From: Clusia tigrina
Taxonomy: Eukaryota > Arthropoda > Insecta > Diptera > Clusiidae
Reading direction: 5' to 3'
Assembly (NCBI GenBank): GCA_920105625.2
Contig: OV050030.1
Coordinates: 26,891,016-26,955,015 of the forward strand
Length of the DNA stretch: 64,000 bases
Both the position numbers and the translations under genes were made by a program. Position 1 is the stretch's first letter. Each line of letters starts with the position of its first letter. The notes beneath the pieces were generated by a model. The model did no database searches and had not been told where the DNA came from. It saw nothing but the letters and a program-made list of their open reading frames with translations. Positions 57,266 to 64,000 of this stretch are shown piece after piece.

Positions 57266-57581
57266 TTGTCATAGGTACTCGTATATTTTTCCAATTATGT
57301 GAACATTTTAGTTGAATGAAAGGCTTCTAGAGGTTTCAAAAGAGCAGGTAGAGAGCTCAAATGACAGCAATGCAATAGAATAACCTGACATTATATAACT
57401 TTTATATGTCTGGATGGTTCAAATTATTCCTTAGTAGCATTTCACTCTAGATCACAATCTCTTATTACACTGCAATCTCATTAATCTCAGTATTATTTCC
57501 ATTACAGTATCAACAAACTCTGCGTAAAGATCATCCAATTTTCTCATAGGACTATCGATGTAGAGATATACGATTACCTCT

Positions 57582-58086
57582 CACTGTCTTGATCAGTAAA
57601 TCTTCACATTTGTCGAGATCAAGTTTAAAGCTTTTAGACTAGATTACATTCACTGTCTTGCAGATCAGTAAATCTTCACATTTTTCAGAGATCTAGTTCA
57701 AAGCCTTTAGACTAGATTACATTCACTGTCTTGCAGATCAGTAAATCTTCACATTTTTCAGAGATCTAGTTCAAAGCCTTTAGACAAGATTACATCTCAC
57801 TGTCTTGCAGATCAGTAAATCTTCACATTTGTCAGATATCAAGTTCAATGTTTTTAGACTAGATTACATCTCACTGTCTAGCAGATCAGTAAATCTTCAC
57901 ATTTGTCAGATATCAAGTTCAAAGACTTTAGACTAGATTCCAACTCACTGTCTTGCAGATCAGTAAATCTTCACATTTGTCAGGTATCAAGTTCAAAGCC
58001 TTTAGACTAGATTACATCTCACTGTCTTGCAGATCAGTAAATCTTCACATCTGTCAGAGATCAAGTTCCAAGCCTTTAGATTAGAT
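57582..58086. repeat. 73-bp minisatellite, seven copies
   Basis: Units start at 57582, 57651, 57724, 57798, 57872, 57946 and 58020, with lengths of 69, 73, 74, 74, 74, 74 and a partial 67. Each begins CACTGTCTTGCAGATCAGTA, contains AATCTTCACATTTGTCAGA and ends TTTAGACTAGATTACATC. Units 2 and 3 share TTTTTCAGAGATCTAG; units 4-6 share TCAGRTATCAAG; so copies spread in local blocks. Confidence 0.98.
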
Positions 58087-59860
58087 ACTCTTAGGCCTCT
58101 GAAAGTTTCTACACCATTTTACTCATTACCCAAAAAGAACAGTGCAGTGTTTTCTAGAATTGGATCACACTGAACAATAATATCTTATTTCATGTTTAAG
58201 GAAGGAAGTCAAATAAAATATATAACTTGTGGAATTATGGCCCACGAAATTGAAATATCTCTGAATCAATACGAATGAAGTAATACGAGAATGTGTGGAA
58301 TATGTGGTTAGAATAATTGTTCTAATATAAGAAGTCAACCAACTAAATGGTTAAAATATTAATATCACACCCAATTACTACCGAATAGCCATGGTACTAG
58401 AAATATTCCTTGGATTTTTACAAGATTCATATAGGCAGATATGTGAATAGACTTCACAACCGAGGAAATATCACAGACACGTCTGATTTTGTGGGACTTC
58501 AGGAAGATAATATATTCGTAATTCTATGGAATCACTTTCTAATATTATTACATGGGCACAGACAGATAAAAATATACAGGATTTAACCACGCCCGACCCT
58601 TGCCCAGCAAAACATAATGTAAATACAATATATTGTGGAAAAATACTTCGCATCTGAACTTCCGTTCCCATTGATTCGGTTGTAACTTCGAAGTAACAGC
58701 CGCTTAAATGGGAACGGAAACAATTCTGTGGTCAATAATATGATGAGAAAAACACCTCTTTAAAAGAAAATCCGCTTTTACGATTTTCAGTCCCAGCTGC
58801 AACTCGTATGTTCACTCTCACGGTGGAGTATTCTGACAATACCAGGACTTACGTGGGCGTGGTATATTTGCCTAAACCGCTTAACTGCGTAGGTGCCTTC
58901 GAAGGCGCATACGATTATCCTCTTATAAAGAGGCAATCTTCGAAATTATCCCAATGAAAATGCCATTACCATTTTTTACTCCTTGGCGTTTTATTTCCAT
59001 TTCAGTTGCAGAATTGACCAGTAGTGGCGGTCGACTCCTAACACGCACTTAACTCCGGCACCGCGTATACGTGCCCATTTGACACATATTGGCATTGTAA
59101 AATTTGCTAAAAGTTGTTTTAAAGCCACTAACTTCCCAAGACATAAGCGCCTTTCGGGTCATAAATATGAGTGTACGGGCACACCTCCACGTACGTTTTT
59201 GCCTTCCGTCTTCTTCACGTTTTTATTTCACTTTTAAAATTAATTTTTTTCGTGCCGATGCTGTTTGGCGTTTGTGGTTGCCAAATCTCATTAAACTTTA
59301 AAATATTGTGGAATATAAAGTTGGCGATAATAGAATTTGGCACATCTGTTTGGAGAGTTATGCGATAGGTTATTTTGTTTCTAATAGTTTAGAATGCTCA
59401 TAAAAAGAATTTATGGGTGGCTTTCTGAGGTTCTCATCAATGTTTCATTCTTCACTGGGAACTTTGGTATTTCTAATAACAATTTTTAGGCTTAACGGAT
59501 AATTGGAAGGCGTCTTCCATATATACGAACACTTGTGATGTATGTGGAATATAAAATGATGGCATGGACATCACCACATAATCAAAATGCAACATTCAGT
59601 GATGTTATGCTCTCCGGGATTGTTATGCTCTCTAATCATATTTGAATTAGCTGCTATAATCTGATGGTAGACTGTTTCGAAAATGACTGGATAGAAAAGG
59701 AAACATGTTTTGAATCCTTTATGCTAAAACGGATATAATGTTTACATCAATCTTGTAATCTTCCCATAAATCGGGAACAAAAGCAGATTTGTATCATATT
59801 TGATAAGACACCTTTATATTAAGATTCACCAAAAACTCTTCTCTCCAGGATTTTGTATGT
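58087..59860. other. Unassigned DNA, part host-like
   Basis: No gene recognised. About 58.8-59.3 kb is less A+T-rich. Frames of about 65 codons at 59.1-59.4 kb resemble no family. Confidence 0.45.
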
Positions 59861-60345
59861 TGTTACGAAATTGCCCTCCTGACAATTTACTCTAACCCTC
59901 AATACTTAGATTCGTACCACTGGATTGTGTAGTAATCAAACAATCGCTGGTTAAATTAAAATAATTAACTTTATTTAAATATTGCAATTTACACATTTAA
60001 TAATAAATAAAGTTGTGTTTATTACAAATTGCACTTTATTTTATTAAAAAACTTTATTACTTCTTAATAGTGTAACTGCTACAAGTGCAATGCACGATGT
60101 ACACACTGTTACGATTGCTATTCAGCTGCCCTCTATTTTAATTGTGTGGTGGCTTATATACCTTCCGAATGGTTGAAGTAGAAACTTCTAGAATATTCCC
60201 TACACTATAAAAGAAGTTTCTGGAACATTCTCGAAACTTATCTACACTTATCGAATATTATCTACACTTCGAAATAGGGTTCTTGAGTAAGCTTTTTTGC
60301 CGAATAGATTGTGTCTTGACTTATATACACCTCTCCGTAGTAACG
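59861..60345 (-). mobile_element. Solo-LTR-like sequence with heat-shock-element promoter
   Basis: The 485-bp block has near-palindromic ends (TGTTACG at 59861; TAACG, expected TAACA, at 60345). On the minus strand it has the order of an LTR: upstream region with two heat-shock-element arrays (60235-60213 and 60198-60181), a TATATAAG box (plus 60153-60160), a probable start region, AATAAA polyadenylation signals in TAATAAAATAAAG (plus 60033-60057), then an end in TAACA. No gag/pol sequence flanks it and no target duplication is clear. A solo LTR of a Ty3/gypsy-like element is the best reading; an hsp-type host promoter is the alternative. Confidence 0.6.
60181..60235. promoter_or_regulatory. 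Two perfect heat-shock-element arrays (4 and 5 units)
   Basis: GAA and TTC triplets alternate at exact 5-bp spacing: 60181 GAA, 60186 TTC, 60191 GAA, 60196 TTC; then 60213 GAA, 60218 TTC, 60223 GAA, 60228 TTC, 60233 GAA. Three units suffice for one heat-shock-factor trimer, so the site could hold several. On the minus strand the arrays lie about 20 and 50 bp upstream of a TATATAAG box, the arrangement of fly hsp70 promoters. A plus-strand CTATAAAAG lies between them. Confidence 0.85.
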
Positions 60346-61109
60346 AATTGAAGAGGTATCCTATAAGTATGCAATCATTTATGTTTCAATATGTTTGGTC
60401 CATCTTTTACTCTTATATGGCCCCAATACAAGGTATTTTTTTTAGTATTAAATGAACATTAGATACAATCGAAGTGTTCTAATTCCCTTTATTTTTTGTA
60501 TGTGAAGATTTCTTCAATGCCTTTAACTGCATTAACCAGATTCTTCTTTTAAAGAAACTATTAACACTTCATCTGGCTGGTTTATTAAGCCATCTGATTG
60601 TATAGTATCTCCGTGATCGTTGCAATGTATGTGATTATGATAGCAATAGTTAATCTTCCCGAAAACTCTATTAGAAGTCCCACAAGGTTTCATGTTGGTA
60701 CTACTTTTACTCACTGCTTTTGTTGTAAATTGTTTGACTTTGAGCGATCATCTTATAAATATATGTAGAATTAATGTTAATCGATTCTCGACCTCCGGTT
60801 GAAAATTAATTAATTTATTTTTCTAGTGAGTTCAAGGTCCACAGAATTTGTTCAGGGTTACAAAATGATTCCTAAATCTTTCTAATCTTTACATGAAGTA
60901 ATCTATCAACTTAACCGGATAGTAGTAAAAAACAATCATTGTCTCAAACCTAGTAATATTGAAGCTATGTCAAAAGTAGCTGAAGAGGCAGAGTAGATCT
61001 TTTACCACTATATCTAAAAAACTTTCCGATAGAGTCTGTCGACAGCATTGAAAATCTTGTATAATTCTCAGTAGTAGCTTTACTTGGAACATTAATTTCA
61101 GTCGAGGCG
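60346..61109. other. Unassigned A+T-rich DNA
   Basis: Nothing recognised between the LTR-like block and dispersed-repeat copy 2. Confidence 0.5.
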
Positions 61110-61200
61110 TTGCAAAGTTTATGATGCTCTACGTGTACTTAGTCCGACTACCAGATATCTGCTATTATTGTGAAGCTAAGTTCGGTCAACTCATTTATTT
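61110..61200 (+). repeat. Dispersed repeat, copy 2
   Basis: Same sequence family and orientation as 57165-57265: TTTATGATGCTCTACGTGTA, ACTTAGTCCGACTACCAGAT, ATCTGCTATTATTGTGAAGC. Confidence 0.6.
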
Positions 61201-61384
61201 CACCCATCGTCTTGTACAGTTACGAACTTTTCGCAAATTTCTATCATGAGTCACTGAGAAACCTATCAGTGGCTTACAAAGCTTTGCTAAATACATATTC
61301 AATGTAGTTACGAATACTCACATATCTGCTTATGCCAAGGAAATAGCTGGCTTCCCCATAGCTCAGGCTTTCCAAAAACTCACA

Positions 61385-61520
61385 CCATCTTGCTATAAAA
61401 CTAAAGAAAATCCATTCAGAACCCGGAATATCAGAGAACTTTTCTCTTCGAGTCGAAGGTCTTAATAGCTAGTACTTATTCCTCAAAGTCCTTGCAGTCA
61501 TAATTAATGATGATGTAGAT
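61385..61520 (+). mobile_element. SINE-like element, 3' part (plus strand)
   Basis: Plus-strand core TTTTCTCTTCGAGTCGAAGG, then TAGCTAGTACTTATTCCTCA, TTGCAGTCATAATTAATGAT and a short GATGATG tail. Same family as 3.7, 9.5, 33.5 and 46.5 kb, in opposite orientation to most. Promoter boxes not evident. Confidence 0.55.
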
Positions 61521-61559
61521 TTTGTACATTGTACTGAAAGCGGGAACTAGTCACCAAAT

Positions 61560-62830
61560 CACTGCGGCCGAATATACCTATTGTGGCACGCTCTATTTTT
61601 ACAAATACTCCCCAAATCTAGTATTCAGTACGAATTTAGAGATTTCCTTAGGGGACTTGTCCGCAATATCTGATGGTTCTAGGAAATGCTTACCTAAGTA
61701 ACGAAGCCGGGTCCACATGAGACCAATACAGTGACAAAGCAGATGTTCAGCTGTTTCCTCTTCTTCGTTACACAACCTACTGCGGTCATCTTGGGTGATT
61801 CTCTTGTTGTATAGGAGTTTCATTACTCCAGTCAGTACCCAGTCGAAAGTTCCGTGACAGTGCGAACACCTGACCGAGTCAAGCTTAGTATCTTTTTAGT
61901 TCTTTTGAGAGAATGGAATGACATAATGAATGGAAAGTTTTAACTACCCTAATATCTTTGTTTCTATACAATATTGGTGTGATTCTTTTCCTAGCCATTC
62001 CTCAATCTCGTATTTTGAGGAGCTCCAAGGTAAGCCAGAGAATGGTTCAGGTCCTGTAAAGTTACTGGCTGTCCCTTTTCTAGCGAGCTCACCTGCCTCT
62101 TCGGTCCCCAAGTTCCCACTATGCCCTGGCACCCATATCAGGTGAACTGTGTTTCTTGTTGCTAGTATCTTCAGTAGAAGCAGGAACTCCCAAACTAGTT
62201 TGGATTTGATTTCAAATGCGCTAGTGCTAGGACCGCAGCTTGATAGTTCATCAGCTTGGAACAGATGTTTTCTTGGAAGCACTCTTGATGCTTACTTGAA
62301 GGCTCGAAACTGTGTTTTTCTGCGAAAGTAGATACACTTTAAGTCTCCCCGTTCTCTTTACGAGTAACTGCAGTTCAGTCGATATTCAGGAAGTCACTAC
62401 TTAATTGTTCCTTAGTTTCGAAAATTTAATTTAATCAAGAAAGTAATTTTACATTTCTGAATCTCAGCAAATGAATTACAAATATTCAACTAAATCTTCA
62501 AAATTGCATTCGGATTTTAAGAAACTAATACTCTAAGTATCGAACAAACCACTCTTGAGTCTCAGCAATTGGAAGTTGAGCCTTGCTGTCTGAGTGAATA
62601 TAGATGCGACAATTTGTGGTATCACTTTCTAGTTCTTCTCTTAAGAAAACTTCTATTGCATAAATTTTGGCTTGAAACACTGAGTCCTCATGTCCCGTGC
62701 TACTAAAAATGCATCTTCTGGGTCTTTCACCAAAAACTCCTACTGCTACACCTTCATCCATTTTGGAGCCGTCTGAGAAATATTGAAAGCTTTAGTTCTA
62801 TTCTGTTCCTCATTAACCCTATCAGGAAAT
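61560..62830 (-). mobile_element. LOA-like RNase H and C-terminus, interrupted by a CR1-like insert
   Basis: Minus-strand reading from about 62800: FSDGSKMDEGVAVGVFGE (first Asp), VFQAKIYAIEVFLREELES (catalytic Glu replaced by Lys at QAK), CRIYIHSDSKAQ (SDS box); here the frame is cut by 62240-62576. It resumes with FEIKSKLVWEFLLLLKILA, HLIWVPGHSGNLGTEEAGEL (last Asp lost), NFTGPEPFSGLPW and IEEWLGKESH. After frame breaks the C-terminus follows: KRITQDDRSRLCNEEEETAEHLLCHC and LRYLGKHFLEPSD, with a stop near 61599, then the 3' motif (CACAATAGGTA...GGCCGCAGTG, plus 61565-61590). Inactive. Confidence 0.88.
62240..62576 (+). mobile_element. CR1-like 3'-end insert inside the LOA-like copy
   Basis: This 337-bp insert reads on the plus strand as LDAYLKARNCVFLRK, a stop, then HFKSPRSLYE, LQFSRYSGSHYLIVP and a 3' UTR. 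It aligns from end to end with the reverse complement of 19677-20005 (C-terminal part of the larger CR1-like relic), and both copies stop at the same 3' point, after CTCAGCAATTG(A/G)AAG. It lies between the SDSKA box and KSKLVWE of the minus-strand LOA-like RNase H, so it is a 5'-truncated insertion. The target duplication is unclear. Confidence 0.8.
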
Positions 62831-63309
62831 GTGGCCTTAAAGTAATATTGTAAGATAGAATAATAATAATAATAATCAGAGAGCTTCTTTCTTACCCTTA
62901 ACAAACTGTCATAATGTTGTTATTCAGGCAATTCCCAATGAAAGCCACGAAAATCAAAAGGGGAAATATCGTTAATGGCTTCAGAGTCCCTATTTGACAA
63001 CTTTTCTCTGTATTCCATCTTTGCTATCAATTTTCTTCACTCACCTTCATTTTAGTTCAGTTTCATAATATCTGATATGTCGCCGATGTTATACAAACCT
63101 TAACAGGGACCTCCTATTTAAGATAGCAAGGAGATCAGCCGTCTTTTTTGGGTCCGGGACATAGTTTCTAGTATTAGTGGTACAGATGAAAATCAAACGG
63201 GGCTCTGGAAATGTTGTCACTAGTTTTCTCTTAAAAACCAATTATATTTTCTTTTTCTCTATTATCTTATCTTTTTATCTTGTATTATTAGGTATACAAG
63301 TATAAAAGA
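62831..63309. other. Unassigned DNA
   Basis: A short AAT run lies at about 62862-62877. Nothing else recognised. Confidence 0.5.
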
Positions 63310-63515
63310 GGTCCATTCTATCAAAATACTATACTACGACTTAATGACTTGAATCAGGAACGGAAGAAATGCTATAGCATTACTGAAAAATACCGGTACT
63401 AAACCAAATAGGGTATAGTATATCGGACAGTTGTGATCACATGGATCGCTAATCACAAAATGTAGAATTGCACAAAAGATCTTTTAGATCGCAGTGTCGG
63501 CAAACTAATACAACA
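63310..63515 (+). mobile_element. LOA-like 3' UTR scrap (plus strand)
   Basis: This aligns with the reverse complement of 1160-1380: shared GGAAGAAATGC, GGACAGTTGTGATCACATGG, GCACAAAAGATC and GATCGCAGTGT. It ends in GGCAAACTAATACAACAAAA, so only the last 200 bp of an element were inserted or retained. No coding sequence is attached. Confidence 0.75.
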
Positions 63516-64000
63516 AAATTTGTATACTACTACTAGACGATTATCTTGTTTTTATTTATTTATTATACCAATTATAATAATAATTTATTACACATTAGAA
63601 ACAAAGGACCCTTATCTAGCAGGACTATCTGTTGTTTTTTATGTTCTTATGTATTACTCAAGAAATGTTTCACCAACTTTAAACTTGTTTCCCCCTGTTG
63701 ATTTAATTTCTCACTTGCTTCACCTGTTCTGTAAGAGTTGAACTGTTTCAGCTCTACTAATTCAATGGACGCTACTATTTGACGACCGTGAAACAGTACT
63801 CAAATTTAATGCCACATTGGAATAAACTTCGAACGCTCATCAAAATCTAAACTTGGTACAGAGGTTTTGGCATGATTATGTATCCACATTTTTCTCACAA
63901 AATTTCCGGGTACACGCACATTATCTCGTAATCCCAGCATTGATGACAGCTACCGATATGAAACCGTACTGGGAGCCTGAATAACTTAAGTACGGTAATA
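63516..64000. other. Unassigned DNA at the window edge
   Basis: No gene recognised. A 73-codon plus frame at 63520-63741 is hydrophobic and low-complexity at its start and matches no family known to me. Confidence 0.45.

Noticed and set aside
57582..58086. CRISPR array
   Set aside because: The repeats are directly adjacent with no unique spacers, and the sequence is insect-like; it is a minisatellite.
60204..60212. Plus-strand TATA box (CTATAAAAG) inside the heat-shock arrays
   Set aside because: It lies between the two arrays, while the minus strand gives the full order HSE, TATA, polyadenylation signal; the plus-strand reading has no matching downstream order.

Overview
This window looks like a transposon-rich, A+T-rich intergenic or intronic stretch of an insect nuclear genome. 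It is most likely from a fly and probably a tephritid-like dipteran. That inference rests on mariner elements, LOA-, CR1-, RTE-, Jockey- and R1-like non-LTR retrotransposon remnants, CAG/CAA and TTG simple repeats, and A+T-rich filler. I found no host protein-coding exon, tRNA, rRNA or CRISPR array that I can defend. Nearly every recognisable protein trace is a decayed mobile element.

Layout. 1-5.2 kb: LOA-like retrotransposon pieces (minus strand), a mariner C-terminal scrap, and an almost complete mariner with TA target duplication (3866-5187). 5.2-11.4 kb: mostly unannotated DNA with a 41-bp triplicate and a SINE-like element. 11.4-15.1 kb: an RTE-type endonuclease fragment, the N-terminal half of a second mariner (minus), and a large imperfect inverted repeat (14.06-15.02 kb). 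15.7-26.6 kb: a dispersed repeat present twice, several 5'-truncated LOA-like inserts, and a CR1-like element (19.7-22.7 kb) split by two later insertions. 27.8-35.8 kb: a Jockey-like reverse transcriptase relic, minisatellites, an R1-like RT fragment, a SINE and another LOA-like 3' end. 36-47 kb: host-like islands rich in CAG/CTG repeats, around the only LOA-like copy that keeps the 5' half (ORF1 end plus endonuclease, 38.85-40.96 kb) and an R1-like scrap. 47.2-50 kb: a LOA-like RT-RNase H relic beside an RTE-like C-terminus that carries a 385-bp TIR element. 51-56 kb: a G+C-richer island, a TATA/initiator pair, a mariner scrap and LOA-like ends. 57-64 kb: a 73-bp minisatellite, a solo-LTR-like sequence with two long heat-shock-element arrays, and a LOA-like copy interrupted by a CR1-like insert.

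How the parts relate. The dominant family (LOA-like, RNase H plus a Cys-rich C-terminus) has about fifteen fragments here, mostly 5'-truncated. Just past the ORF2 stop codon, nine of them share a motif close to CACAATAGATC...GGTCGCAGTG, and several end in a TAA-type tail. LOA-like DNA sits inside a CR1-like copy at 20-21 kb, and CR1-like DNA sits inside a LOA-like copy at 62.2-62.6 kb, so both families were active over overlapping periods. The observations I would follow first are the heat-shock-element LTR, the inverted repeat that could fold into a long hairpin RNA, the 385-bp TIR element with a readable empty site, and the SINE-like family.
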